Shown: positions 25,592-34,469 of the stretch, piece after piece
How positions within the stretch are numbered: the first letter of the stretch is position 1
Layout: each line of letters opens with the position of its first letter
DNA from: Brevibacterium aurantiacum
GTDB taxonomy: Bacteria; Actinomycetota; Actinomycetes; Actinomycetales; Brevibacteriaceae
NCBI RefSeq assembly: GCF_007558825.1
Contig: NZ_VLTK01000003.1
Coordinates: 124,001 to 188,000 of the forward strand
Reading direction: 5' to 3'
DNA: 64,000 nt
Made by a program: the position numbers and the translations under genes
Notes under the pieces: model-generated
What the model was told of the DNA's origin: nothing
Database searches by the model: none
The model's input: the letters and a program-made list of their open reading frames with translations, nothing else

Positions 25592-26791
25592 TCAGTGTGT
25601 TTTGTCGGTGTTCGACAATAGCCCGGCATCTGACAGTCGCCCGTAGACCAATGCGATGTGGATGACGAACGCGTCGCGGGAGACCGTCGGATCGAGTGAG
25701 ATCGCCGAGGTGATCTTCCGGAGCCGGTATCTCACCGTATTCGGGTGGACTGAGAGTGCCTTGGCCGTGGCTTCCAACGACGATCCGAATTCGACGTAGG
25801 CGCTGACCGTTTTGAGCAGTTGCCCGGTCCCAGAGGTCAGTGGTTCGTAGTATCGGCTGATGAGTTCGCTCAGGGCGACGGTGTCTCCGGCCAGGGCTCG
25901 TTCAGGTAGGAGCTCTTCAGCCCTGACGGGTCGGGGTGAGTCGGGGCGGGCGGTGGCGGCCCTGAGCGCCATGATAGCTGCCCTCGCCGAGGTGGCGGCC
26001 TCTGCCAGGCTCGGAACGCTGGGTCCGACGATGACTTCGGATGGTCCGAAGGATTCGGAGAGTTCCTCAACGGCGTCATCGAGTTCGGTGGCACCGCCGA
26101 GGACGATGAGCAGTCGGTTATCGTGAATGCCGACGAGGGCATCATCGGCCCATTTGCGGGCCTTGCGTCGGATAACGTCGAGTCCGCGCTTGGCCGACCT
26201 CTGCGGGGCCCGTCCGACAAGTACGCTGACGGGACCCTCCGACTGCCACCCGAAGGCAGCGGTACGGCTGGCCAGCTCATCGACGGAGTCGCCGCGAACC
26301 AGGGCATCAACGACCATTGCCTCTAAGCGAGCGTCCCAACTGCCCCTGGCCTCGGCGGCTCGGGCATAGACGTCTGCGGCGGCGAAGGCGATCTCACGGG
26401 AGTAGACGAGAACGGCTTCCCGCAGCGCCGGCTGCTCGACCGCACGTGCAATGTCGGGCACTCTCTCCTCGACGACTTCGACGACGATCTTGAGCAGCTG
26501 CAGGGTCTGCTGGAGACTGATTGCTCGAATCAGGTCGCGCGGGGCGGATTTGAAGATCTCGCTGACGACCCGCAGATCCGTATCGGGTTTGCGGTACCAG
26601 TCGATGAAGGATGAAATGCCCGACTGGGCCAACAGTCCGACCCAGGATCGATCAGAGGGGGACATGCTGCGGTACCAGGGGAGCCGAGCTTCAAGTCTCT
26701 GCAGGGTCACAGTGGAGAGGACTCCCACTCCTGCCCGCAGACGGCGCGCCGTCTCTGCCCGGCGCCGGAGCGTCTCGGCGTCAGTTGTCAT
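25592..26791 (-). CDS. fasR: PucR-family regulator of fatty acid synthesis FasR
   Basis: A 399-residue regulator with the C-terminal PucR helix-turn-helix (SLEATAKALSVHPNTVRYRLRKI). The middle GGDEF-like domain is degenerate. It lies directly upstream of fabD, the position and family of Streptomyces FasR, which activates the fabDHPF operon. ATG 26791 is chosen as the first residue of a sensible N-terminus; the ribosome site is weak. An in-frame start at 26839 is possible. Confidence 0.85.
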   Translation of the reverse strand: MTTDAETLRRRAETARRLRAGVGVLSTVTLQRLEARLPWYRSMSPSDRSWVGLLAQSGISSFIDWYRKPDTDLRVVSEIFKSAPRDLIRAISLQQTLQLLKIVVEVVEERVPDIARAVEQPALREAVLVYSREIAFAAADVYARAAEARGSWDARLEAMVVDALVRGDSVDELASRTAAFGWQSEGPVSVLVGRAPQRSAKRGLDVIRRKARKWADDALVGIHDNRLLIVLGGATELDDAVEELSESFGPSEVIVGPSVPSLAEAATSARAAIMALRAATARPDSPRPVRAEELLPERALAGDTVALSELISRYYEPLTSGTGQLLKTVSAYVEFGSSLEATAKALSVHPNTVRYRLRKITSAISLDPTVSRDAFVIHIALVYGRLSDAGLLSNTDKTH

Positions 26792-26845
26792 AGGCACCAC
26801 TTTAAAGGCTTCGTCACAATTCGCTTGTATGCGACACACAATTTT

Positions 26846-26861
26846 TTGTCGATTGAGACAA
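26846..26861. promoter_or_regulatory. TTGTC-N6-GACAA dyad upstream of fasR
   Basis: A perfect inverted repeat TTGTC...GACAA beside an AT-rich tract, about 55 bases before the fasR start and left of the aceE terminator. It is a candidate operator for FasR or another lipid regulator. Confidence 0.35.
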
Positions 26862-26863
26862 GC

Positions 26864-26892
26864 ATGGCCGGAGTCTTAGAGACTCCGGCCAT
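26864..26892 (-). terminator. terminator between aceE and fasR
   Basis: A 12-bp perfect stem, ATGGCCGGAGTC/GACTCCGGCCAT, with loop TTAGA, about 50 bases after the aceE stop. It separates aceE from the lipid cluster transcribed in the same direction. Only a weak T-rich tail follows. Confidence 0.65.
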
Positions 26893-26941
26893 ACTCATAG
26901 CGGTGTCGATCGCAGTGTCGAATCCGCCCAGCGCGCTGCGA

Positions 26942-29704
26942 TCAGGCGCCGGCACCTTCGGTCGAGCCTGAGGTGCCCGCTGTGACGTCGTCGAGCTGGT
27001 ACTTCCGTGCCGCCTCGGCGGCCTTGTCGATCGAGATCGCCCCGGTGTCGGCCAGGGAGATCAGAGCCTGTGTCACGACCGACGGTCCATCGACGTGGTA
27101 ATAGCGGCGTGCTGCAGGACGGGTGTCCGAGATCGCGTAGCCGTCGGTGCCCAGGGATGTGAAGTGGCCTGGCACATACTGACGGATCTGATCCGGAACC
27201 GCGCGCATGAAGTCCGAGGTCGCCACAACAGGGCCTTCGGTCTCGGCCATCTTCTGAGTCACATACGGCACACGTGCCTCGACGTCTGGGGTGAGCAGTC
27301 GGTCGTCTTCTGATTTCAGGCCATCGCGACGCAGCTCGGTCCACGAGGTCACCGACCACACATCTGCCGAAACGCCCCAGTCCTCGGCGAGCAGCTCTTG
27401 GGCTTCGAGAACCCAGGGGACGCCCACGCCGGAGGCCATGAGCTGGACCTTCGGGCCGCCGTTGTCCGGACCCTTCGACAGGAGATACATCCCCTTGAGC
27501 ACGCCGTCGACGTCGAGGTCCTCTGGCTCAGGGGGCTGGACCATCGGCTCGTTGTACATCGTCAGGTAGTACATGACGTTGGGGTCGCGCTCATCGGCCG
27601 GATCGTACATACGGTGGATGCCGTCACGGACGATGCGGGCGATCTCGTAGGTGTAGGCGGGATCGTAGGACACGATCGACGGATAGGTCGATGCCAGCAG
27701 ATGCGAATGACCGTCACCATGCTGCAATCCCTCGGCCACCAGCGTTGTGCGACCGGCGGTGGCGCCGAGGACGAATCCGCGTGCCATCTGGTCGCCGGCT
27801 GCCCAGAAGAAGTCGCCGCTGCGTTGGAAGCCGAACATCGAGTAGAAGATGTAGAACGGGATCATCGGCTCACCATGCGTAGCATACGAGGTGCCCACAG
27901 CGGTCAGCGCTGCGGTGGCACCGGCCTCGTTGATGCCAACATGGAGCAGCTGGCCGTCGGTGGCCTCCTTGTAGGCGAGGAAGAGATCGCGGTCGACCGA
28001 AATGTAGTTCTGGCCGTGCGGGTTGTAGATCTTCGCCGTCGGGAAGAACGAGTCCATGCCGAAGGTACGGGCCTCGTCCGGGATGATCGGCACGATGCGC
28101 TTGCCGAACTCCTTCTCTCGCATCAGGTCCTTGAGCACTCGGACGAAGCCCATGGTGGTGGCGATCGTCTGCTTGCCCGAACCGCGTTTGCCTGCGTCGA
28201 AGGCCTTGTCGGAAGGAAGCTTGAGATCGATGTGCGTGCTGCGTCGATCGGGGGAGTATCCGCCCAGTGTCCGACGACGTTCCTGCATGTACTTGATCTC
28301 CGGAGCGTCCTGCCCAGGGTGATAGTACGGGGGCAGCTTCGGGTCGGCTTCGAGATCCTTGTCCGAGATCGGGATCTGGAAATGATCGCGGGCCAACTTG
28401 AGGTCGTCGATCGTCAGCTTCTTCATCTGGTGGGTCGCATTGCGAGCCTCGAAGTGAGGTCCCAGCGAGTAGCCCTTGACGGTCTTGACGAGGATCACGG
28501 TCGGCTGGCCGGTGTGCTCGGCGGCGGCCTTGTATGCAGCGAAGACCTTGCGGTAGTCGTGACCGCCGCGCTTGAGGTTCCAGATCCTCTCGTCGCTGTA
28601 GTCCTCGACCATGGCCTTCGTGCGGGGATCGCGACCGAAGAAGTTGTCACGGACGAATCCGCCGGACTCTCCTTTGTAGGTCTGGTAGTCACCATCGGGG
28701 GTGGCGTTCATGAGGTTGACCAGTGCGCCGTCTCGGTCCTTGCCCAGGAGGGTGTCCCATTCGCGGCCCCAGACGACCTTGATGACGTTCCATCCGGCGC
28801 CCCGGAAGTAGGCTTCGAGCTCCTGAATGATCTTGCCGTTGCCACGGACGGGGCCGTCGAGACGCTGCAGGTTGCAGTTGATGACGAAGTTGAGATTGTC
28901 GAGTTCTTCGAACGCGGCGACATGGAGCATGCCGCGACTCTCCGGCTCATCGAGCTCTCCATCGCCGAGGAACGCCCAGGTCTGCTGCTGCGAGGTGTCC
29001 TTGACTCCACGGTTTTGCAGGTACTTGTCGAACTGTGCCTGCGCAATCGCGTTCATCGGGCCCAGGCCCATCGACACCGTCGGGTGCTCCCAGAAGTCGG
29101 GGAGCTGATGCGGGTGAGGGTACGAGGGCAGTCCGCTGGGCTTGCCGTCGATCTGGTGGGACTGCTGCTGACGGAATCCGTCGAGGTCCTGTTCACTCAT
29201 CCGGCCTTCGAGGTAGGCGCGAGCATACATACCGGGCGAGGCGTGGCCCTGGTAGAAGATATGGTCGCCGCCGCCGGGGTGGTCTTTGCCGCGGAAGAAG
29301 TGGTTGAGTCCGACTTCGTAGAGCGTGGCAGACGAGGCATAGGTTGAGATGTGTCCGCCGACCTCGACTCCGGGCCGCTGGGCACGGTGGACGAGCATCG
29401 CGGCATTCCAGCGGTTCCAGCGTCGGTAGCGGCGCTCGACCTCTTCGTCACCGGGGAACCACGGTTCGTTCTCAGGACCGATCGTATTCACGTAGTCGGT
29501 GGCGGTCAGGCTGGGCACGCCGATCTGCTTCTCTCGCGAACGCTGAAGCATCCGCAGCATGACGTAACGTGCACGTGACCGTCCGCCCTCGTCGATGAGG
29601 CCGTCCAGCGATGCCAGCCACTCCTCAGTCTCTTCGGGATCGATGTCGGGCACCTGGCTGGGCAGCCCATTGAGTATCGGTCCGCCCTGTTTCCGATTGT
29701 CCAC
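26942..29704 (-). CDS. aceE: pyruvate dehydrogenase E1 component, homodimeric type
   Basis: A 920-residue thiamine diphosphate enzyme that decarboxylates pyruvate and acetylates the lipoyl group of E2. It shows the N-terminal [12 protein letters not shown] region, the [21 protein letters not shown] block, the ThDP-magnesium motif [10 protein letters not shown]...NCN, and the C-terminal transketolase domain. GTG 29704 is chosen because GAGAGGA sits eight bases upstream; codons further upstream are open but unrelated. Homodimeric AceE without separate alpha and beta genes is usual in Actinobacteria. Its E2 partner may be the acyltransferase at the window end. Confidence 0.95.
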   Translation of the reverse strand: MDNRKQGGPILNGLPSQVPDIDPEETEEWLASLDGLIDEGGRSRARYVMLRMLQRSREKQIGVPSLTATDYVNTIGPENEPWFPGDEEVERRYRRWNRWNAAMLVHRAQRPGVEVGGHISTYASSATLYEVGLNHFFRGKDHPGGGDHIFYQGHASPGMYARAYLEGRMSEQDLDGFRQQQSHQIDGKPSGLPSYPHPHQLPDFWEHPTVSMGLGPMNAIAQAQFDKYLQNRGVKDTSQQQTWAFLGDGELDEPESRGMLHVAAFEELDNLNFVINCNLQRLDGPVRGNGKIIQELEAYFRGAGWNVIKVVWGREWDTLLGKDRDGALVNLMNATPDGDYQTYKGESGGFVRDNFFGRDPRTKAMVEDYSDERIWNLKRGGHDYRKVFAAYKAAAEHTGQPTVILVKTVKGYSLGPHFEARNATHQMKKLTIDDLKLARDHFQIPISDKDLEADPKLPPYYHPGQDAPEIKYMQERRRTLGGYSPDRRSTHIDLKLPSDKAFDAGKRGSGKQTIATTMGFVRVLKDLMREKEFGKRIVPIIPDEARTFGMDSFFPTAKIYNPHGQNYISVDRDLFLAYKEATDGQLLHVGINEAGATAALTAVGTSYATHGEPMIPFYIFYSMFGFQRSGDFFWAAGDQMARGFVLGATAGRTTLVAEGLQHGDGHSHLLASTYPSIVSYDPAYTYEIARIVRDGIHRMYDPADERDPNVMYYLTMYNEPMVQPPEPEDLDVDGVLKGMYLLSKGPDNGGPKVQLMASGVGVPWVLEAQELLAEDWGVSADVWSVTSWTELRRDGLKSEDDRLLTPDVEARVPYVTQKMAETEGPVVATSDFMRAVPDQIRQYVPGHFTSLGTDGYAISDTRPAARRYYHVDGPSVVTQALISLADTGAISIDKAAEAARKYQLDDVTAGTSGSTEGAGA

Positions 29705-29930
29705 GGTGTGGTCCTCTCTTCCGCTCCACGATCTTCGTTGGTGTTGAGATCCGGGTGATCGAGTGGAATGGAAGATCAAATCATGATTGAGCCCAGGGTC
29801 CACCAGATACTCCCATCAGCCTAGTCCTCCCGCGCGAAGTTCGCTGGGGCGAAATTTTGTGATCTCGATGACGAGTTCGTGGTCTTCGATGCTCTTTGAG
29901 GTGGATTGCATCCGGTTGGCGCGCCGCCAT

Positions 29931-29960
29931 TTGCACCTCCGGCACACTTGACGGAACAAT
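29931..29960 (+). promoter_or_regulatory. predicted leaderless promoter of DUF3052
   Basis: TTGCAC (29931-29936) and AACAAT (29955-29960) are 18 bases apart, and the -10 ends six bases before ATG 29967. Confidence 0.4.
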
Positions 29961-29966
29961 AAGGGC

Positions 29967-30410
29967 ATGAGTAACTCCTCTTCTGAAAGGACATCTTCCA
30001 CGTCGACCCTCCCCAACGAGCTGGGCCAGAACCTTGGTTTGGCTGCGGGAGACTATGTGCAAGAAATCGGCTACGACGATGACGTCGACTTGGACCTGTG
30101 CCAAGCGATCGAAAACATCATCGGTGAGAAGATCGCGGACGGTGATGTCGATGATGTCTTCGACGTCATTCTGATGTGGTGGCGCTCCGACGACGACGAC
30201 CTCATTGATGGTCTTGTCGACGCGCAGGCAACATTGAAGGAAGGCGGAGTCGTCTGGCTCCTGTCTCCCAAGGCAAGTCGCCCCGGGCATATCAGCCCGG
30301 CCGACATTTCTGAGGCAGCTCCCACAGCTGGCATGCATGTGACCTCGACGGTCAGTGCTGCCGAACACTGGGCCGGCTTCCGTTTGGTGGGCAAGAAGAA
30401 CTATTCATGA
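29967..30410 (+). CDS. DUF3052 domain-containing protein
   Basis: A 147-residue actinobacterial protein of unknown function. After a Ser/Thr-rich N-terminus come LGLAAGDYVQEIGYDDDVD and the DDVFDVILMWWRSDDDDLID block, then GGVVWLLSPKASRPGHISPADISEAA, which is the family core. It has no membrane segment. It overlaps the peroxiredoxin gene as ATGA, so the two are translated together. The divergent aceE lies 260 bases away. Confidence 0.88.
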   Translation: MSNSSSERTSSTSTLPNELGQNLGLAAGDYVQEIGYDDDVDLDLCQAIENIIGEKIADGDVDDVFDVILMWWRSDDDDLIDGLVDAQATLKEGGVVWLLSPKASRPGHISPADISEAAPTAGMHVTSTVSAAEHWAGFRLVGKKNYS

Positions 30411-30877
30411 TCCTTCGGCCCGGAGACCGGGCCCCTGATTTCCGCGTGCCCGATCAGTTCGGGTCCACGCTCCACCTCGCCGAGGTTCTACGTCGCTCGG
30501 CTGTCATCCTCGTCTTCTTTCCGTTCGCCTTCTCGCCCGTGTGCGGCGATGAGGTCAGCGCCCTTGATGACCTGCGACAGTCGCTGGAGACCGAGTCTCT
30601 TCCGGTCGAGATCATCACCATGTCCGTGGATTCGAAGTACACGCTCGCCGCGTGGTCGGAGGAACGCGAGATCAGCCTTGATCTCGGCTCGGACTTCTGG
30701 CCGCACGGCGATGTCGCCCAGTCTTATGGCGTCTTCGACGCTTATCACGGTGTGGCCGAACGCGGAGTGTTCGTCATCTCCCGAACAGGTACGATCGTGA
30801 CCAGTCGTCAGGTCGCACGAACTGAGACGCGTGACTTCTCCGTTGATGTCGCTCAAGCGCGAGCACTCTGCGGTTGA
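30407..30877 (+). CDS. peroxiredoxin, AhpE-like
   Basis: A 156-residue thioredoxin-fold peroxidase. The peroxidatic cysteine is Cys46 in FFPFAFSPVCGDE, matching the P-x3-T/S-x2-C motif with serine in place of threonine. Only one further cysteine exists, next to the C-terminus (ALCG), so it is probably a 1-Cys enzyme reduced by mycothiol or mycoredoxin, as AhpE is. It lies in an ATGA overlap after DUF3052, a pairing often seen in Actinobacteria. Confidence 0.88.
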   Translation: MILRPGDRAPDFRVPDQFGSTLHLAEVLRRSAVILVFFPFAFSPVCGDEVSALDDLRQSLETESLPVEIITMSVDSKYTLAAWSEEREISLDLGSDFWPHGDVAQSYGVFDAYHGVAERGVFVISRTGTIVTSRQVARTETRDFSVDVAQARALCG

Positions 30878-30915
30878 GCGAATCTGATCATCGGATCAGC
30901 AAGGAGGAATGAAAC

Positions 30916-31320
30916 ATGGCCACCATCTTCACCAAGATCATCAACGGGGAAATTCCGGGCACTTTCGTCTACCAGGACGACGTGTGCGTTGCATTCCTCG
31001 ATGTGTCGCCGATGACCGAGGGCCACACTATGGTCGTGCCCCGGGAAGAGATCTCACACTGGATCGACGCCGACCAGGATCTGCTCGATCACCTGATGGC
31101 GGTGGCGCGACAGATCGGACGTGCCCAGCAGGAGGCCCTCGACTGTGAGCGCATCGGCCTGCTCGTCGTCGGCTACGAGGTTCCACATCTGCACATCCAC
31201 GTCCTGCCGACGAACTCGATGGACGATTTCGATATCTCTGACCGTGCGCCCATGCAGACCCCCGAACAGCTGGCAGGGCCCGCCGAGAAGATTCGGCGAG
31301 CCCTGGAGCGAAAGTCCTGA
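30916..31320 (+). CDS. HIT-family nucleotide hydrolase
   Basis: A 134-residue histidine-triad protein. It shows FTKIINGEIPGTFVYQDD and FLDVSPMTEGHTMVVP, with the catalytic triad in PHLHIHVLP. AAGGAGG lies ten bases before ATG 30916. Relatives hydrolyse aminoacyl-AMP or other adenosine phosphoramidates; the physiological substrate is not known. It faces the MerR gene with only six bases between the stops. Confidence 0.92.
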   Translation: MATIFTKIINGEIPGTFVYQDDVCVAFLDVSPMTEGHTMVVPREEISHWIDADQDLLDHLMAVARQIGRAQQEALDCERIGLLVVGYEVPHLHIHVLPTNSMDDFDISDRAPMQTPEQLAGPAEKIRRALERKS

Positions 31321-31326
31321 CTGCTC

Positions 31327-32091
31327 CTAGGAATCCATGTTGGCGTCCAGGTAGAGATGAAGTGAGTCCCGGACCAGCTCGGCGCCCTCGGTGCCGCCGT
31401 AATTGGCACCGAAGCGCGGATCGCTGACGTACATGTCTGCCAAACCGCGGACATATCCGTCCATGTCACCGTCGGGATCATTCGCCGGAGTCCCCGGAAC
31501 AGCTCGCAGCCACTGAACGTGACGGTGAGCCAGGTCCTGGCAGCGCTCCGATTCGGGATCGGCTCCTGCTGCGGCGGCGTTCGTCCAGTCCTGACTCAGC
31601 TGGTCGACTGTCGCCTTCCATGACGCCTTGTCTTCGGGTCTCATCGACTCCCACCACTGCGCAGACGACTCATAAGCCGCTTGGCCCCAGCGCTGCGTCA
31701 CTTCCTCTTTGTACTTGCGATGGTCGAAACCATCGAACATTTCCTCTGCCATGAGAGGTTCACCCGCTTCCAATCGTGCGATGGTCGCGGTGACGGCGGC
31801 GATCTGCCGCTCGATTCGTGCACGCTCGCGTCCGAGGCTGTGCACGTGTTCGCCCAATGCCGCAATCGGGTCGGAGGTGCCTTCGAGCGCCTCAGCGATC
31901 CGATCCAACGACATCCCGAGCTCCCTGAGCAGGAGAATGCGCTGTAGGCGCACCAGCCCTGTCTCGTCGTAGTAGCGATATCCGTTGTCGGCAGTGTACG
32001 TCGGTGGCAGTAAGCCGATTGCGTCATAGTGACGCAGTGTTCGGCTCGTCGTCCCCGTCATCCGCGCTGTTTCCTGTATGGACCAGTCCAT
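31327..32091 (-). CDS. MerR-family regulator with TipAS antibiotic-recognition domain
   Basis: A 254-residue TipAL-like protein. Residues 1-70 form a MerR winged helix (SIQETARMTGTTSRTLRHYD, then GLLPPTYTADNGYRYYDE). A coiled coil follows at about 75-110. Residues about 115-254 match the TipAS ligand domain, with EEMFDGFDHRKYKEEVTQRWG and the C-terminal ANYGGTEGAELVRDSLHLY. TipAS binds thiopeptides in Streptomyces. No target gene is adjacent apart from itself, and its own promoter carries a MerR-type operator. Confidence 0.9.
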   Translation of the reverse strand: MDWSIQETARMTGTTSRTLRHYDAIGLLPPTYTADNGYRYYDETGLVRLQRILLLRELGMSLDRIAEALEGTSDPIAALGEHVHSLGRERARIERQIAAVTATIARLEAGEPLMAEEMFDGFDHRKYKEEVTQRWGQAAYESSAQWWESMRPEDKASWKATVDQLSQDWTNAAAAGADPESERCQDLAHRHVQWLRAVPGTPANDPDGDMDGYVRGLADMYVSDPRFGANYGGTEGAELVRDSLHLYLDANMDS

Positions 32092-32098
32092 ACCGATC

Positions 32099-32129
32099 AG
32101 CTTAGAAGTTGACGTCGCGTCAATGTCAA
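32099..32129 (-). promoter_or_regulatory. MerR-type promoter with 19-bp spacer and operator dyad
   Basis: On the minus strand TTGACA (32129-32124) and TAAGCT (32104-32099) are separated by 19 bp, the overlong spacing used by MerR regulators. The spacer contains a perfect dyad, TTGACG-CGA-CGTCAA (32109-32123). The -10 ends seven bases before the MerR start codon, so the mRNA would be leaderless. This indicates autoregulation. Confidence 0.8.
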
Positions 32130-32184
32130 CGAGGACATGGGCACGGGTACTCCCTGGATCGGCAGCGGAGGACGGTCGGCCGGC

Positions 32185-33366
32185 TCAGGCGGCTGCTCGG
32201 CGCGCGTCGAGGGCAGCGATGAGATCGTCTGCCAGGTCATCGACGTGCTCGAGTCCGACAGAGAGCCGGATGAGACCGTCGCCCGGCCGTGCGGTGGCCG
32301 CAACCGGCCTGTGTGTCAGAGACGCCGGATGTTGGATGAGCGTGTCGACGCCGCCCAGGGATACTGCGTGAACGACGAGACTGCAGTGTTCGACGAAGCT
32401 GCGCGCCGCCTCGAATCCTCCGGCCAGCTCCATTGCGATCATGGCTCCACCACCGGACATCTGGCGCCCGAGAAGTCCGCGTGGGTCCTGGCCGTCCAGT
32501 CCTGGGTAGTGCACAGCTGCGATGGCAGGGTGCGCAGCCAGGCGCTCGGCGAGTTCACCAGCGGTGGTCTGTGCCGCGCGCATGCGCACGGCCAGAGTGC
32601 GCAGGCCCCGATGGAGGAGGTAGGCACCCATCGGGTGGAGAAGGGCTCCCGTGATGGCTCGGACCTGTCGCAGGCGCATCGCCCAGTCGGAGTTGGTCGC
32701 GATGATGCCGCCCATGGCATCACCATGACCGCCGAGATACTTCGTCGCGCTGTGCAGAACGAGGGCCGCTCCGTGGGAGATGGGCTGCTGGAGCACAGGG
32801 GTGCAGAAGGTGTTGTCGACCAGCACAGGCACGTTGCCGGCGGCTGCGACGACACCATCGAGATCCACGAGGTCGAGACTAGGGTTGGCCGGGGTCTCCA
32901 CGATGACGAGTCCGGTGTCGTCCTGGATCGCCGAGGCGATCTCGGATTCTTCGGCCCACGTGACCCTCGTGCCCAGCAGCCCGGATTCGAGGAGGTGATC
33001 GCTTCCGCCGTAGAGCGGACGCACTGCGACGATGTGCGGTGTTCCTGCGCTGACGGCTGCGAGGAGAGCCGCGGTCATTGCGGCCATGCCCGTGGCGAAT
33101 GCGACCGCCTCGTCGGCATGTTCAAGCTCGGCCAGGGCCGTCTCGAAACGTGCGACACCAGGCTGCCACAGGCGCTGGTAGACGGCCGAATCGCCGTCCT
33201 TGAGCGAATGCCCGCTCGCCAGCCATTCGTAGGAGTCACCGCCGGTGGCGACATCGTTGACTGGATTGGTGGTCGAGAGGTCGATGGCCGGAACATGGAC
33301 TCCAGCCTCGGTGAGGCCTTCCAACCCGCCATGGACCATGAGAGTTTCTGCATGCAGTGAGGTCAT
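32185..33366 (-). CDS. PLP-dependent trans-sulfuration enzyme (Cys/Met metabolism family)
   Basis: A 393-residue fold type I enzyme. Residues AFATGMAAMTAALLA bind the PLP phosphate, VDNTFCTPVLQQP carries the aspartate, and SATKYLGGHGDAMGG contains the Schiff-base lysine. The C-terminal VSLGGVDTLIQHPA is standard. It could be a cystathionine gamma-synthase, cystathionine lyase or methionine gamma-lyase. The PLYGGSD loop lacks the cysteine of classic methionine gamma-lyases. ATG 33366 and ATG 33405 are both possible starts. It is divergent from an Lrp-type regulator. Confidence 0.85.
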   Translation of the reverse strand: MTSLHAETLMVHGGLEGLTEAGVHVPAIDLSTTNPVNDVATGGDSYEWLASGHSLKDGDSAVYQRLWQPGVARFETALAELEHADEAVAFATGMAAMTAALLAAVSAGTPHIVAVRPLYGGSDHLLESGLLGTRVTWAEESEIASAIQDDTGLVIVETPANPSLDLVDLDGVVAAAGNVPVLVDNTFCTPVLQQPISHGAALVLHSATKYLGGHGDAMGGIIATNSDWAMRLRQVRAITGALLHPMGAYLLHRGLRTLAVRMRAAQTTAGELAERLAAHPAIAAVHYPGLDGQDPRGLLGRQMSGGGAMIAMELAGGFEAARSFVEHCSLVVHAVSLGGVDTLIQHPASLTHRPVAATARPGDGLIRLSVGLEHVDDLADDLIAALDARRAAA

Positions 33367-33475
33367 GTCAGCATTCAAGCTATTCCTGCTATGAACCGCA
33401 ATCATCAGTCAAGAATCCGTGATTTTCCGTGTTCTCATCGAAACTTCTTGAATCTCTTATGCCAGACTGTGAGTC

Positions 33476-33952
33476 ATGTCGCAGAAAGTGGAACTCGATG
33501 ATGTTGATCGACAGCTGCTCAAGGCTCTCAGCGATGATGCCAGAGCATCCGGGACCGCTTTGGCCGCGGCGGTCGGCATCTCCGAGTCGACGGTTTCGCT
33601 TCGTCTCAAACGCCTGAAGACGCTGGGCGTGATCAGAGGCTTTCGGGTCGACATCGATGCCGCAGCTGTGGGCATCCCGCTGCAGGCACTGATCTCCATC
33701 CGTCTGGCCAAACATGACCGAGCCGAGATTGATGCCTTCACCGCCGCGGCACCGCAGTTCCCCGGGGTGGTGCGGATGTATCACATGGCCGGAGCCGATG
33801 ACTATCTGCTCCACATCGTCGCCACCGACACCGAGGCGGTCCAGTCATTCGTTCTGGACTACCTCACCCGCTACCCGGCGGTCGCGCACACCCGCACCAA
33901 CCTCATCTACAAGGTTCAGGATGGTTCAGCCTGGATTCCCGACAGAGCCTGA
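33476..33952 (+). CDS. Lrp/AsnC-family regulator
   Basis: A 158-residue protein with an N-terminal winged HTH (LDDVDRQLLKALSDDAR; recognition region VGISESTVSLRLKRL) and a C-terminal RAM ligand-binding domain (GVVRMYHMAGADDYLLHIVA). It is divergent from the PLP sulfur enzyme across about 110 bases, the usual layout for a local Lrp regulator of an amino acid catabolic gene. The likely effector is therefore a sulfur amino acid. Confidence 0.92.
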   Translation: MSQKVELDDVDRQLLKALSDDARASGTALAAAVGISESTVSLRLKRLKTLGVIRGFRVDIDAAAVGIPLQALISIRLAKHDRAEIDAFTAAAPQFPGVVRMYHMAGADDYLLHIVATDTEAVQSFVLDYLTRYPAVAHTRTNLIYKVQDGSAWIPDRA

Positions 33953-33998
33953 ACCTCGCTGCGGGGCTTCATCACCATCGAGAAGCCATAATTGAACC

Positions 33999-34427
33999 AT
34001 GACCACTCAGAAGACACAGCCCACCGACGTTGACGTCAACGAGTTCCTCGCAGCTGCCAGCCCGAACAAGCGACGCGAGGATGGATTCGCGCTGGCAGCG
34101 ATCTTCACCGAGGTCACCGGCACGCAGCCGGTGATGTGGGGTCCGTCGATCGTGGGGTACGGACAATACCAGTACGTTTCACCATCGAATCCGCGCAACC
34201 GTGGTCACTGGCCCAAGACTGGATTCTCACCACGTAAGGCTCAGCTATCGCTGTACGGGCTCAAAGACACACCAACCGGAGCGGCGTTGCTGACCAGCCT
34301 CGGTACATACACCGAGGGTGCCGGATGCGTGTATGTGCGCAAGCTGGAAGACATCGACGAGGCGGTGCTGCGCAGACTCATCGCCATTGCGTTTGAGCGC
34401 CCCGACGATCCCGAACCCGCGTCCTGA
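33999..34427 (+). CDS. DUF1801 domain-containing protein
   Basis: A 142-residue YdhG-like protein. The family block GPSIVGYGQYQYVSPSNPR is followed by WPKTGFSPRKAQLSLYGL and LEDIDEAVLRRLI. The function is unknown. CATAAT ends six bases before ATG 33999 and there is no ribosome site, again a leaderless pattern. Confidence 0.88.
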   Translation: MTTQKTQPTDVDVNEFLAAASPNKRREDGFALAAIFTEVTGTQPVMWGPSIVGYGQYQYVSPSNPRNRGHWPKTGFSPRKAQLSLYGLKDTPTGAALLTSLGTYTEGAGCVYVRKLEDIDEAVLRRLIAIAFERPDDPEPAS

Positions 34428-34469
34428 CTGCTGTCTGGACTGCCACATTGCACGGCTGTTTCGGCTGAG

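Noticed and set aside
27398-29347. Open frame of about 650 codons on the plus strand antisense to aceE
   Set aside because: It mirrors the codon structure of aceE, has no ribosome site or recognisable domain, and AceE matches its family along its whole length.
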